A DNA stretch of 64,000 nt from Corynebacterium pseudodiphtheriticum DSM 44287. Lineage in GTDB: Bacteria; Actinomycetota; Actinomycetes; Mycobacteriales; Mycobacteriaceae. Of this stretch, positions 43,206-52,610 are shown one piece after another. The notes under the pieces are model-generated. The model saw only the letters and a program-made list of their open reading frames with translations. It had not been told where the DNA came from and did no database searches. Position 1 is the first letter of the stretch; each line of letters starts with the position of its first letter. The stretch lies in NCBI RefSeq assembly GCF_000688415.1, contig NZ_JIAH01000012.1, positions 58,627-122,626 of the forward strand. The letters are read 5' to 3'. The position numbers were made by a program, and so were the translations under genes.

Positions 43206-44252
43206 TTATACCGCGCCCCGGCGCATCATCGCGCGCAACAGAATGAAAAATGTTGGCCCGCCTACCAGCGCGGTAAAAATACCAATCGGCAGGTCGGCAA
43301 AATCAATGATGCTGCGCGCGGCGGTATCTGCCAGCACAATCAGCGCCGCTCCACCGAGGGCAGAAGCTGGCAGTAACACCACATTCGACGGGCCAGCCAC
43401 CGTGCGAATGATATGTGGAACCACCAAACCCACAAAACCAATCAGGCCGGCATACGATACCGCCCCCGCCGTCAGAAGCGTAGCTAAGAGCAACGCCAGC
43501 ACCCGCAACCGCGCGACATCAATACCCACGTGACCAGCTGCACGATCACCCAGCGCCAACACATCCAGCTTGCCGACGAGAAGCAGCGCAACCGCGATAC
43601 CCGCACCAATCAGCACCGCCACCACAGAAATATGTCCCCACTTGGCACCGGAGAGCGAACCCATCTGCCAAAACACCACCTGCTCGCGGGAGCTGGTCGG
43701 GGCAATGAATATAAAAAATGAAATGAGAGCGCCTACGACCGCGTTGACCGCAATCCCAACCAAAACCAGGTTGATCACCCGGATGCGCCCGGCAAAACGC
43801 GCAAGTTGATACACCATCCACGTGGTTAACAGCCCGCTCAAGAATGCGAATACGGGAACCGTCGTAGCCCCAAACCAGCTAATGCCCAGCACAATCGCGA
43901 GCGAAGCCCCTACCCCAGCTCCGGCTGTTACACCGATGACGGACGGTTCTGCCAAGGGGTTGGCGAACACCGCCTGCATCAACGCGCCACCGACACCGAG
44001 CGCAGCGCCCACCAAAAGCCCAAGTACCAGGCGTGGCAACCGGATCTGCCAAATCACAGACTCGTCCATGGCACTCACCCCTAGCGGGCCAACAGCCAGG
44101 ATTCGTGGCAGTTCGCCGATAGGGATTGTGTACTGTCCGATGACCAATGAAGCAATAGTTCCGGAAACCAAGGCGAAAACGAGCACAATAAACAACAGCA
44201 CCCGGTTGCGGTTTCGGGCGCGGAGAACCTGTTGGGTGCGTTGTCTGTCCAT
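43206..44252 (-). CDS. Second haemin-type ABC permease (HmuU paralogue)
   Basis: A 348-residue FecCD permease closely similar to HmuU at 27262 (RLPRLVLGLLVGAALGVGGA, NPLAEPSVIGVTAGAGVGAS, GLIGFVGLVVPHIIRTVAGP). It begins two bases after the second hmuT. No ATPase gene follows: the next gene is convergent. It would need HmuV from the first locus or another ATPase. It is part of an hmuO-hmuT2-hmuU2 unit. Confidence 0.9.
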   Translation of the reverse strand: MDRQRTQQVLRARNRNRVLLFIVLVFALVSGTIASLVIGQYTIPIGELPRILAVGPLGVSAMDESVIWQIRLPRLVLGLLVGAALGVGGALMQAVFANPLAEPSVIGVTAGAGVGASLAIVLGISWFGATTVPVFAFLSGLLTTWMVYQLARFAGRIRVINLVLVGIAVNAVVGALISFFIFIAPTSSREQVVFWQMGSLSGAKWGHISVVAVLIGAGIAVALLLVGKLDVLALGDRAAGHVGIDVARLRVLALLLATLLTAGAVSYAGLIGFVGLVVPHIIRTVAGPSNVVLLPASALGGAALIVLADTAARSIIDFADLPIGIFTALVGGPTFFILLRAMMRRGAV

Positions 44253-44254
44253 AA

Positions 44255-45346
44255 CTATTCGTTATGATAGATCGCTCGCGCAGCCTCCAAGAGCAACTGG
44301 CCCGATTGTGGGCCAAAAGCTAACGCTTGCCCGTCGGGAAGCGCAATCACACGTTGTTTTTGTCCCGCGATAGTTTGCGCCACGCCGGGTCGTTCCAGCA
44401 GTCCCTCAATGTCGCCGACAGAATCGAGGCTACCGGACATCATGATGTAGACCTCCGGGTTTAATTCCGCGAGTGCCTCTGGGCTGGCCGGTGACGGTGC
44501 ACCAATATTATTCGCCGTAGCCACGTCGATGCCACCGATGCCGTCGATCAAATCGTCGGTGCCGGAATCACGCCCCAAAATATAAAACACTCCGTTAGCG
44601 CCACGGGCATATAAAAAGGCGATGCGCAACGGATCATCCGGGGCGATCTGCGCGATAGCGGCTTTCGCATCCGCCAGTTCTTCCTCACTACGCTGGGCGA
44701 GCGCGACACCTTCGTCGGCAAGTCCCAAGACTTCGCCTAGCCGCCGGATCTGCGCACCCATTTTTTCCAAACTGTGGTCATCTTCTACCACCACAGTGGT
44801 AACCCCGGCTTCCCGCACCTGGTCAATCACCTCACTGGGGCCAATGGAGTGATTAATCACCAGGACGCTCGGGCGCAACTCCAAGATTGCCTCGGCGTTC
44901 AACGCGTGCGCACCATGGGTAACCACCGGCAAATCCTGCAGCGATTCTTCTTGCGAAGCCACAGTCCGGCCGACGAGATTATCTGCCAACCCCAAACCAC
45001 GCACAGTTTTGGTGAAAGTACCGTAGAAATCGAGCGCCAAAATGCGAGATACATCCTCCACGACGACATCGTAACCGTCCGCATCGGTCAGGCTCACAGG
45101 AAGCTGCGGCTCGGGTGAGTTGGTTACAGGAACCACTTCTTCCAGGTCAGAAACAATATTTCCGCCCCGGAAGTCGCGCGGATCGGCATCAGCACCATGC
45201 TCAACGACGTCTTTTTTCAAGTTCTGATGCGCCGAAGGCTCATCCCACGATGCACATGCCGAAACCCCCAACCCAGTCACTGCTAACAAAACAGTGCAGG
45301 TGGGGGCTAAGATCCAACCTCGTTTTTGGGGCTTTATCCAGGGCAT
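44255..45346 (-). CDS. Second haemin-binding lipoprotein (HmuT paralogue)
   Basis: A 363-residue lipoprotein (lipobox VSAC). It shares a long near-identical stretch with HmuT at 26178 (LTDADGYDVVVEDVSRILAL, GLGLADN.VGRTV). The start at 45346 is chosen because its ATG follows the hmuO stop within two bases (TAATATG) and gives a proper signal peptide. It probably binds haem for the downstream permease. Confidence 0.88.
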   Translation of the reverse strand: MPWIKPQKRGWILAPTCTVLLAVTGLGVSACASWDEPSAHQNLKKDVVEHGADADPRDFRGGNIVSDLEEVVPVTNSPEPQLPVSLTDADGYDVVVEDVSRILALDFYGTFTKTVRGLGLADNLVGRTVASQEESLQDLPVVTHGAHALNAEAILELRPSVLVINHSIGPSEVIDQVREAGVTTVVVEDDHSLEKMGAQIRRLGEVLGLADEGVALAQRSEEELADAKAAIAQIAPDDPLRIAFLYARGANGVFYILGRDSGTDDLIDGIGGIDVATANNIGAPSPASPEALAELNPEVYIMMSGSLDSVGDIEGLLERPGVAQTIAGQKQRVIALPDGQALAFGPQSGQLLLEAARAIYHNE

Positions 45347-45347
45347 A

Positions 45348-46031
45348 TTAGCTTTCTGCTGGGAAGCGACGCGACAGCGCCGCAAACAATTCAAAGTTAC
45401 AGCGGAATGCGGCGACCGCTTCTTCCAAAAGATCTGTACGCTGTTGGTCCGTCAACTGCAAAGAATCCAGGGTGGCGCGGTAGGCATCGCGATAAGGCTT
45501 GATCTTACCGACGGCAGAGAAATCATAGAAGCTGAGCTCCTGCTCCCCCATGCCATAGTGGCGCTGCAGCATACGCGAAATAACCTGGCCACCAGAGACA
45601 TCGCCCAAATAACGCACATAATGGTGCGCCAGAACGCGGACTTCGTTGCCGGGCAGATCCATCTTTTCGATGCGCTCTACGTAGGCGGCGGTAGCCGGCA
45701 TCACGCGAACCTGCTCACCCCAGTGCGGGCCCACCATGCTGACCAAATCGGAATCCAATGCCATACGGCGCTCCAGGCGTGGATCGGCATAGCAGGCACC
45801 AATTGGGCTAGAGGCGACGGTGCGGACCGCGTGCTCGAGGGCGTCGTAAATAAACCACATTTGCGCATGGTATTCAGCAACTGCCTCGCGGCTAAGTTTG
45901 CCTTTCAATAGGCGGTCCATGAAGTCGGAGGTTTCTGCATCTTCATGGGCTGCCATCGTGTGCTCACGCAGCTGCTTGGACAGTGGCTGCTGTTCGGTGT
46001 GTTCAAAAAGCGCAGTGGTTGCAGTAGTCAT
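45348..46031 (-). CDS. hmuO: Haem oxygenase
   Basis: A 227-residue biliverdin-forming haem oxygenase that frees iron from imported haem. The proximal His29 lies in MAAHEDAET and the distal helix reads HHYVRYLGDVSGGQVISRML, with the flexible glycines. It closely resembles C. diphtheriae HmuO including the MTTAT start. ATG at 46031 follows GAAAGGGA. The strong DtxR-like site at 46093 lies directly upstream. It heads hmuO-hmuT2-hmuU2. Confidence 0.95.
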   Translation of the reverse strand: MTTATTALFEHTEQQPLSKQLREHTMAAHEDAETSDFMDRLLKGKLSREAVAEYHAQMWFIYDALEHAVRTVASSPIGACYADPRLERRMALDSDLVSMVGPHWGEQVRVMPATAAYVERIEKMDLPGNEVRVLAHHYVRYLGDVSGGQVISRMLQRHYGMGEQELSFYDFSAVGKIKPYRDAYRATLDSLQLTDQQRTDLLEEAVAAFRCNFELFAALSRRFPAES

Positions 46032-46092
46032 TGTGGTGTGTCCCTTTCTCATCAGACCCCGACCAGCCCGTCGCGGTCTGAGTCTCACCTTA

Positions 46093-46112
46093 TTAAGATA
46101 GCCCTATCCTAA
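46093..46112. promoter_or_regulatory. DtxR box upstream of hmuO
   Basis: On the minus strand TTAGGATAGGGCTATCTTAA: the left half is identical to the diphtheria tox operator (TTAGGATAG) and the whole is a near palindrome, one base longer than the 19-base consensus. It lies 60 bases before hmuO. Iron repression of hmuO by DtxR is established in C. diphtheriae. Confidence 0.75.
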
Positions 46113-46440
46113 CCACGCCCGTACGGCTTAGACAAGGATTTGCACTCCTAATTGCAAGATTTCGACCAAAAGTATGATCAGTCGGATAACCCCGGTTCAA
46201 CCCCGCAACGCAAAAACCCAGACCATCGCGTGCATTGTGCAACCCGATAATCTGGGAGAAATCGTGTACAGGTCACATCCCATGGTCACACGGTAATTCT
46301 TGTGTACAGCTCCCGAGCAGCACTTATGTAATCTCCCGAGAATAAATTCCGCCTCGACTAGGCCAATAAGTCAATGATAGACCGTGCTATAAGTGGCCTC
46401 TGCGAGCAAACTTTTTCACTTTTGCTCTCCCGTTGACGGC
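46113..46440. other. Intergenic region without a gene
   Basis: No convincing open frame, RNA or repeat was seen between the hmuO promoter and the terminator of the recombinase operon. It probably contains the left edge of the mobile element, but no target duplication could be identified by eye. Confidence 0.5.
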
Positions 46441-46473
46441 AGAAAAAGCTCGCCCTGCCGAAGCAGGACGAGC
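46441..46473 (-). terminator. Terminator of the recombinase/transposase operon
   Basis: Minus strand GCTCGTCCTGC, loop TTCG, GCAGGGCGAGC, then TTTTTC. An 11-base stem (one G-T-type mismatch) with a tetraloop and T5 tail lies about 35 bases beyond the operon end. Confidence 0.85.
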
Positions 46474-46507
46474 GTTAGTACATGCGTGCTAAATAATTCC
46501 AGACCTT

Positions 46508-48271
46508 TTAGGTTCGAGGTGGAGCCTTTACCGGGGTACGACCAAGATCTTCTTCAATCATGCGCAGGCGCTTTTTCATCGAATCCTCCGACGGCCACCG
46601 CCTAGCGTATGAATCCTGAATAGCCCGATTTGTTGCAGCTATCCACAGAGCAATGGTGATATAGAGCATTGGCTCTCGCCGGACACCGCGCCTCAGGTTA
46701 TCCATACCTGTGACGTAGTGGGATTTCATAATGGAAAACCGTTGTTCAGTAATGGCACGTGCGGATTCGTAGTAGGTGGCGTGCTCCCACGAGCCTGGCA
46801 CTAGCCCCCACTGGGTCCGTTTCCACTGCTCAGGGGTGTAAGTATGAGTAATACTCGAGCTTGAGCAGCACCGGTACCATGTGGCATCCCAGGACGGTGC
46901 AACAGTAGGGGCTCCATCTTCGGCAGAAACCATGGAAGCCGGCTTAAGCGGGCATTTCACCCTGCCTTGGACGGCGGGACAAACCAGATCGATTTTCACC
47001 GGAAGATCACCTTCCACTTCTTGTTTGCTGGGTCTACCGCGTGTCGCGCGTTTACGATACGGACGCGAATTCGTGCCCATCAGCAGTAGAAATAGGGCTT
47101 CCATCTGTGCGTCGTGCTGTTCGAAACCGTCCGGTTCGTCGAGAAGATTCACAGTACGGCGGGTGATTTTCCCGTCACCTGCCAGGTGACGGGCCATGGG
47201 GCAGTAGAAATCGCCTGCGATCTGGACTAAGCCGTTGGACATGTCAGTTGTTCCTGGCGCATCTGAGGCCATGATGGTGCGCCACGAGATCGGATACCGC
47301 ACAATAGGCGCGCACCCCGCATCGAGTACAACATCAGAAAACCGACGTTTGACGTTGTAGCCCATGTCCACGGTGAGAAAAGGCATCCGACCGCGTTTCG
47401 TGCGCTGGTCAAAGCCATTTTCTTGGTGGAAGCGAAGAGCACGATCCAAGCTCGTCACCGACCCGGAGCTTGGTTTGTCGATTGATATGGCGGTGATCAC
47501 CAGCGGTATGCCATACACCGCCTGGGGTGGCCCGACCCGACTGACTGCAGTCACACCGAGGCCTACACCGCCTTTGGTGATGCGTCGACTTCCAGCCTCG
47601 GCATGCAGGGAGTGATCCTCGCGATCGCGGATGTAGAAGGCGCCGGAGTAAGCTGCACCGCGTCACTTATCGTCGCGGCTGCCCAGCCCTTGGGATTGAC
47701 CAGCCAAATCAATGATCGACTCATCCGCAACCACGTCGCCCTTGTATCCCGAGGGGGACGGGTCATCGATAGACCCAGCTACGATGGCATTAACAACATG
47801 GTGGAGGCGCTCGCTGGCGACCACTGAGGCCTGCTGCTCCTCGGTCCGCGCAGCCATCGTTTGACGATGAGCTCCGTTTTTGTCTCGGCGGGCACGGATA
47901 TCCGGTAAAGAATCCAGCGGTTCCAGATATCTGGTCAGCCACATGACGAATGCGCGATAGGTCCCTTCCCCACTATATCCGTGCAAGTCAAGACCCAGTC
48001 GCTGCTGAGTGTCGGCATCCAGATCCCAGAGGGTACGCCAGATCTCTGCCATGAACGGCGCACGCTGAGCACCAATCAGCGCTAGTCCTATCGTTAAGAC
48101 GGCAAAGATAGAGTAGCGTGGGCCAGTTGCCTTGCGCCTACCGATTCCTTTTGCCTGCCGTCGATAAAACTCGATGAACGTATGTGCTCCAGATTTGTCG
48201 ATCACTTGTGCGCATTCCTCCAGGTAGGTGCGCGAAAAGCTCAACCTTTGTTCCTGTAGTGCGATCGTCAT
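46508..48271 (-). pseudogene. Transposase-like protein split by one in-frame TGA
   Basis: Two open segments lie in the same frame, 47663-48271 (202 codons) and 46508-47662. Only a TGA at 47663-47665 separates them, after QGLGSRDDK and before RGAAYSGAFYIRDREDHSLH. Reading through gives about 587 residues. The conserved acidic patches (VADESIIDLAG, LTVDMGYNVKRRFSDVVLDA, EQRFSIMKSHYV) suggest an RNase H/DDE-like transposase. It starts in an ATGA overlap with the recombinase gene. Most simply a nonsense mutation (for example Trp to stop). The family was not identified with certainty. Confidence 0.7.
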
Positions 48272-49353
48272 ACCTCTGCAGCCTCCTTGGTCCGCAGCAG
48301 CGCATGCGCGATATCCGCCGTCGAATAGTTCGGCAGCGATTCATCCAAGTCGTGCAGAATCCGTAAATCCGCGATGCCAGCGAGCTTAAGCAGCATTGCT
48401 GCAGGTATAGCCGGATCTGTGGCCAAATCGACCACCCAACGATTTGGCAAAGCCGCCGCATTAAAACGCGGAAAACCCTGCTCACCCAACCTATCTGCAA
48501 CATGACAAATTGCGTTGCGTGGCATGGTCTGTCCCACACAGGGAAAGACGAACCGACTGCCGGTCTCGCGGGCGCGGGTGAGCAGACGGTGCCCACGAAT
48601 AGGGCACACGACCGGCACCACCCGACTAACCACGCCCTTTCTGCGTACCGCAATAACAACCACCGTTCTTTCCTGAAGTTCTAGCGCAGTGATATCGGTT
48701 CCGCGGAGACGTCGGATTTCTCCTGCCGACAAACCAGCTCCGGTGGTGAGATCCAAAATCACGAGCAACTGCTGGCGCAAAGAGCCGTTCAGCGAGGGCA
48801 CGATGGCGTACAACTCATCTGCCAGTGGCTCGGAAGCTGGCGCAACTGCCTTCCGACGCGGACCGCATGAGCGGTGCGGCTCTGGAAATTGGTGCGGATA
48901 CAGTGCCCTACCTGCGGCGTACAGTATAGTGCGATAGGTGCGCTGTGCTCGACGATTGAAAACGTCATCTCTAAAGAGCCATTTGTCGACAGCCTCCCTG
49001 ACCAAGGATCGTTCCTCATCGATCACACCATATACCAGCCCCTCGTCGTAGAGATACCGCGCTATCACGCGGCATGCTTTCGCATCGGCGACCTCATCAA
49101 GCTCGCACGTATGGGCCTGGACCAGCGCGGCCTTCTCGATTGCCTGCGAACGCAACGGGCCTACAGGACGCCGGATCCCCACCTCCCGGAGTCGGGCATA
49201 CCGATCTGCATCAGGGATGGTCCGGCGGGTCAAGCGTCGCACACGCTCAGGCGCTATATCCCCGGCCACCACCATCAACGTCGCCGTACCACCAGTTCGA
49301 CCGCTCTTGGTTGGTTCGGAACTTGGTGCTGCTAGGGCCTTAAAACGCCCCAT
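48268..49353 (-). CDS. Tyrosine-recombinase-like protein
   Basis: A 361-residue protein. The C-terminal half resembles a phage-type integrase: LDLTTGAGLSAGEIRRLRGT (first Arg box), then ALPNRWVVDLA (second Arg, but the usual His is Leu) and LPNYSTADIAHAL (probable Tyr nucleophile). The N-terminal part would be the arm/core-binding region. ATG at 49353 has a weak GGGG upstream; an in-frame ATG at 49410 is possible. It is coupled to the transposase-like gene and likely mobilises the same element. Confidence 0.65.
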   Translation of the reverse strand: MGRFKALAAPSSEPTKSGRTGGTATLMVVAGDIAPERVRRLTRRTIPDADRYARLREVGIRRPVGPLRSQAIEKAALVQAHTCELDEVADAKACRVIARYLYDEGLVYGVIDEERSLVREAVDKWLFRDDVFNRRAQRTYRTILYAAGRALYPHQFPEPHRSCGPRRKAVAPASEPLADELYAIVPSLNGSLRQQLLVILDLTTGAGLSAGEIRRLRGTDITALELQERTVVVIAVRRKGVVSRVVPVVCPIRGHRLLTRARETGSRFVFPCVGQTMPRNAICHVADRLGEQGFPRFNAAALPNRWVVDLATDPAIPAAMLLKLAGIADLRILHDLDESLPNYSTADIAHALLRTKEAAEV

Positions 49354-49471
49354 GATCACACCCCGATTCGACGACGGGAGCACTGGAAAATTCGCGATTG
49401 CAAAACGCATTTAGGCATGACAAGATTGAGCCATCTCCTTCACACAGGTAGAACGTGTTGAATGGATATAC

Positions 49472-49501
49472 TCACGAAAATTTCGACAAAAGTTTTCGTG
49501 A
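49472..49501. promoter_or_regulatory. Inverted repeat upstream of the recombinase
   Basis: TCACGAAAA (49472-49480) and TTTTCGTGA (49493-49501), 9-base perfect arms around 12 bases. It lies between the recombinase and the RHH gene and could be an operator or an element end. Confidence 0.45.
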
Positions 49502-49566
49502 CCGCAGGGCCCAATCTGGCAAGATTGTGCCCTGATTTTTGTTTTCGGATCTGTCCGACAAAGGTC

Positions 49567-49800
49567 TTAGGTCACAGATGCACCCCCTGCACCCCCAACT
49601 TCGCCCCTCTCGTCGAAATAATGTCCAGATTCGGCCAACCACTTTTTCATGACCTCAGACATCGAACAACCTACTTCAGAAGATTGCTGAGCGAGCTTTT
49701 GGACAATCACGGCGGGGAGACAAAGCTCAACCCGAACCATTGCATCGTTAGCAACAGTACGCACTGCCTTACACCCAAAGTGCGCCGCAGGAATTTCCAT
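49567..49800 (-). CDS. Small ribbon-helix-helix protein
   Basis: A 77-residue protein. The middle (MVRVELCLPAVIVQKLAQQS, then SEVGCSMSEVMKKWLAES) has the strand-helix-helix pattern of CopG/Arc-type DNA-binding proteins. The start at 49800 is chosen because AAGGAG is just upstream; an in-frame start at 49845 gives a hydrophobic extension without one. It may regulate the neighbouring mobile genes. A partner toxin is not evident. Confidence 0.6.
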   Translation of the reverse strand: MEIPAAHFGCKAVRTVANDAMVRVELCLPAVIVQKLAQQSSEVGCSMSEVMKKWLAESGHYFDERGEVGGAGGASVT

Positions 49801-49977
49801 CGTTCGTTCTCCTTCACCAATCCAAAATCCAATAACAAAAACCACGCCAAAGCGTGCTGATTATCTTCATTTACAGATGTGGTGAGCCCCGAAGGGGCGT
49901 AAATGCGTGCAGGAATCACTCTGCACTAGAGACAGATCACCGGTTCAAACCGGTATTACGCAACAAATAAAACAGAG

Positions 49978-51216
49978 TTGTTCTTCACAAGAAAACGTCT
50001 AAAAAATCAATTCCTGCCCACCATCAGCAAATCTCCATTCGAGCATCTCAGTCCTACTTTAAGGTCTATGCAGGACATCGTTTCTGCTACGCGTATTCAA
50101 CTAATGATGTTTGATAGAAACATGACCAACCCACACATCGAAGCCGCCAAAAGGGCCTCTCAAGTGTTGTACAACAGCGTTTTCAACGACCTCGACGAGG
50201 ACAAGGCAGGTATCGGATGGATGACCGATCAAATCAATTGGAAGCACTCCGCGCTAATCGGCGAGTATCTCCTATCATCAATCAGCGGTGTCGAAACCGC
50301 ACTATCCACCAGCGCATTGTGCAATGAAAAATTCAGAGAACTCGAACTCTCTCAGAATATGAAAATTGCCCATGTCCAGAACTCTGGCCGTAGCGCGAAG
50401 GATCCAATTCCGCCAGAGTTGAGCACCGTCTTTCATTCACCAAACAACGAGCTGCTCCACGTATTTAAAGACCATTCACTCGTCACACTCGCACAAGCAC
50501 TAGACCGGCTCGCAGCAGTCACAGTCGCAGTTGGCGGGTTCAAAGAAAAACTCCTCCACACCGACTGCGGCAGAATCTTAGATATCGCAGCCAAAGCTCA
50601 CAAAAACGGGAAATCCGGCAACACACTTCGCCCAGGAATTTTTGCCGACGTCGGAACTGCCGGGAGACAAGAACAAAACAACCTCTTAGGACTATTCCTA
50701 GACTGGCAAAGGCATGGTCCAGAAGATTGGCTCCCCTGGCTTCGGCAATATCGCAACACCATCGTTCACCGTGCCCCATTCGTCAGCTGGACCGCTCATA
50801 CGAAAGGTCCCCATCAAAATCCGGGTGAATCAGTCATTCAACCCTTTTATCTACAACCGGGATGGGCAGAAAGCGAATCGATGTACCGAACTGCCCGAAA
50901 AGGAATCCAAGACCTCCTCCTTATGCAACCAGCTCACACGATCCTGAGCGGATTGACTGAATCTACCGCACAGTATTGTCGTTCAGTTCTCCGCTATGCC
51001 AATGAGCTCTGGAGTAAACGACGCGCGAACCCCGAACTTATCGTTCAATCCGCCGGAATCTGGCCAGAGTTGGAGTCCTCGAGCAAGCTTTCATTCAAGG
51101 GATACAGCCCAAATCTCAAGATGGCCGGAAATTTTCTCGCTGTCAACCCAGACCGAGTGAAAAGACTAAAAGCCACGCGACTCCTAGATCGTCCAGCTGA
51201 TAAGTGGCGTTCTTAA
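49978..51216 (+). CDS. Large protein with a HEPN-type R-x4-H motif, putative defence RNase
   Basis: A 412-residue protein, mostly helical, without recognised homologues. Arg259 and His264 in WLRQYRNTIVHRAPF form an R-N-xxx-H motif on a predicted helix, the catalytic signature of HEPN ribonucleases found in many toxin and abortive-infection systems. It lies between a recombinase and a type I restriction-modification system. No membrane segments. The TTG at 49978 lacks a good ribosome site; ATG at 50068 (after AAGG) is an alternative. The RNase role is inferred from the motif and context. Confidence 0.55.
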   Translation: MFFTRKRLKNQFLPTISKSPFEHLSPTLRSMQDIVSATRIQLMMFDRNMTNPHIEAAKRASQVLYNSVFNDLDEDKAGIGWMTDQINWKHSALIGEYLLSSISGVETALSTSALCNEKFRELELSQNMKIAHVQNSGRSAKDPIPPELSTVFHSPNNELLHVFKDHSLVTLAQALDRLAAVTVAVGGFKEKLLHTDCGRILDIAAKAHKNGKSGNTLRPGIFADVGTAGRQEQNNLLGLFLDWQRHGPEDWLPWLRQYRNTIVHRAPFVSWTAHTKGPHQNPGESVIQPFYLQPGWAESESMYRTARKGIQDLLLMQPAHTILSGLTESTAQYCRSVLRYANELWSKRRANPELIVQSAGIWPELESSSKLSFKGYSPNLKMAGNFLAVNPDRVKRLKATRLLDRPADKWRS

Positions 51217-51375
51217 AGCACTGTGGCTGAAGTGCCTCGGGATTTGTTCCTAGGCATGTGCCCTGATTTCCATTATTTCTCGACTGGGGTGGTGTTCCCA
51301 CAATTCGGCTTCGACGCATCGCCATACACCCGACAGTGAATGTCGTCGCAGGAACCCGCCTGGGGCTTAGTGAGG

Positions 51376-51510
51376 TCACTTGGCTGTAGTTTCGTAGAAC
51401 AACTGTTGAGTGTTGTAACGGCCGGGGAATCGCTGCTCAATCCATCGGGATACCTCCCTGGCACTGTAGACGCGTAGCCTGCGGCCGATGGTGTCATCGA
51501 AACCAATCAT
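51376..51510 (-). CDS. Small 44-residue protein coupled to the HTH gene
   Basis: Starts MIGFDDTIGRRLRVYSAREV and ends NTQQLFYETTAK. Its ATG overlaps the stop of the upstream HTH gene (ATGA), implying coupled translation. The basic, helix-rich sequence (VSRWIEQRFPGRY) could be a DNA-binding accessory or the tail of a formerly larger protein. No family recognised. Confidence 0.5.
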   Translation of the reverse strand: MIGFDDTIGRRLRVYSAREVSRWIEQRFPGRYNTQQLFYETTAK

Positions 51511-51815
51511 CGGTGCGGTGCCATTCCGATGACCTCCGCCATATCCCGCACGGTCTGCAAATCGTTATGGTTCGCACATTTGTACTGGTGGAGGCGATTT
51601 TTGTGGAGCCAGGCGGACACTTCGGCTCGGTCAAAGATTTTATCATGCCCTAACGAGCCCAAAGGCTTCGGAAAGTCAGAATACACGCACATCCACTGAT
51701 GCATGTCGTCTCGACTCAGCCCCACCTCGGCGGCAATCTCCGAGAGGGTCATCGGCTGCGACTGCGGCTCCCACACCGGCACGTCATCCGCGGCACTGTC
51801 GTCGTAAATGCTCAT
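51507..51815 (-). CDS. Excisionase/MerR-like helix-turn-helix protein
   Basis: A 102-residue protein. MTLSEIAAEVGLSRDDMHQW followed by FPKPLGSLGHDKIFDRAEVS and AWLHKNRL is the winged-helix layout of AlpA/Xis-type DNA-binding proteins. AGGA precedes the ATG. Such proteins act as excisionases or regulators of mobile elements. It forms a pair with the 44-residue protein. Confidence 0.6.
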   Translation of the reverse strand: MSIYDDSAADDVPVWEPQSQPMTLSEIAAEVGLSRDDMHQWMCVYSDFPKPLGSLGHDKIFDRAEVSAWLHKNRLHQYKCANHNDLQTVRDMAEVIGMAPHR

Positions 51816-51888
51816 GCGTCATCCTGGTGTTACTGCGCCCCTGCCCTGCCGGTGCTACGGGTAAACGGCCGGGAAGGGCTTGGGCGGG

Positions 51889-52203
51889 CTACTGGGCGTT
51901 GTCGTTGGCCGCGCGGGAAAGCAGTGTTGACATCACTTTGCGCAGCTTGTCGATAGACACCATATCGCCGGTAAACAACTCCCTCAACTGCTCGTCGAAG
52001 CCGGTCTGGAACGTGTCTGCGACAATCAGCACACGGTACGGGCCGTGTGCGTCTTTAAACGACGTTTCCACATCCCGCACCTCGGGTGGGTTGATGTTGG
52101 CCTCGGTGTGCTCCTGACCGTTTTCGTCGGTGAGCTTGCCGGAAAATGCCGTCAATATGTGCACGTCGGTGTGCTCTATCGGAACACGCCTGCTTTTCCG
52201 CAT
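51889..52203 (-). pseudogene. Internal fragment of an hsdR-type gene
   Basis: About 65 codons (ILTAFSGKLTDENGQEHTEA, then PYRVLIVADTFQTGFDE) match the helicase-core segment of HsdR (in the intact copy: VAFSGSLTYGDGP, VLIVANKFQTGFDE). After FDE the sequence changes to an unrelated tail. It is a relic of another type I restriction gene, about 3 kb beyond the end of the intact one. Confidence 0.65.
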
Positions 52204-52483
52204 AATCCCTAATGGAAGAATCAGGGGATCTCTTTGTTAGAGAATCGAAATCAAAATGCTGACAATGGCGACTGCACTTATTGACAGTATGAATAGCGGG
52301 AGTCACCGACGAAGCCGCTTGGCTAGCTAACCCCCTTTTGTCCACCCACCACTAGCGGTACGGACCATCTTCGCTCGGCATAGACACGAGGGGAATTTTT
52401 CATGCCTTCCACGGCGTAAAAGTACACATCCTTCCGGCCGCGGACCTAGGCCGAAGATAAAAACCGAACAGGTTTTCTCCCGG

Positions 52484-52578
52484 ATTAATTTGTTTCCCGC
52501 CTAGATAGAAAAATGAGGTCAAGAAGACCTCTAGCAGGCTGAAAGTTAAACGCCTGTTACTGCGGGAAACAAATTAAT
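52484..52578. ncRNA. Candidate structured RNA: long closing stem enclosing two hairpins
   Basis: ATTAATTTGTTTCCCGC (52484-52500) pairs perfectly with GCGGGAAACAAATTAAT (52562-52578). Inside lie GAGGTC-AAGAA-GACCTC (52515-52531) and AGCAGGC...GCCTGTT (about 52534-52559, one wobble). The whole folds as a three-way junction of about 95 bases. It could be a regulatory RNA, the 5' leader of the small membrane protein gene downstream, or a DNA element recognised as a hairpin. No named family was recognised. Confidence 0.5.
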
Positions 52579-52610
52579 TAAGAGTTTTATTCCCGCTAAT
52601 CACTTCAATC

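Noticed and set aside
47663..47665. TGA in the transposase-like gene as a selenocysteine codon
   Set aside because: No SECIS-like hairpin is evident and transposases are not selenoproteins; a nonsense mutation is simpler.
49939..49954. A tRNA T-arm-like sequence (ACCGGTTCAAACCGGT)
   Set aside because: The loop is six rather than seven bases and no acceptor, D or anticodon arms fit around it; it is just a palindrome.
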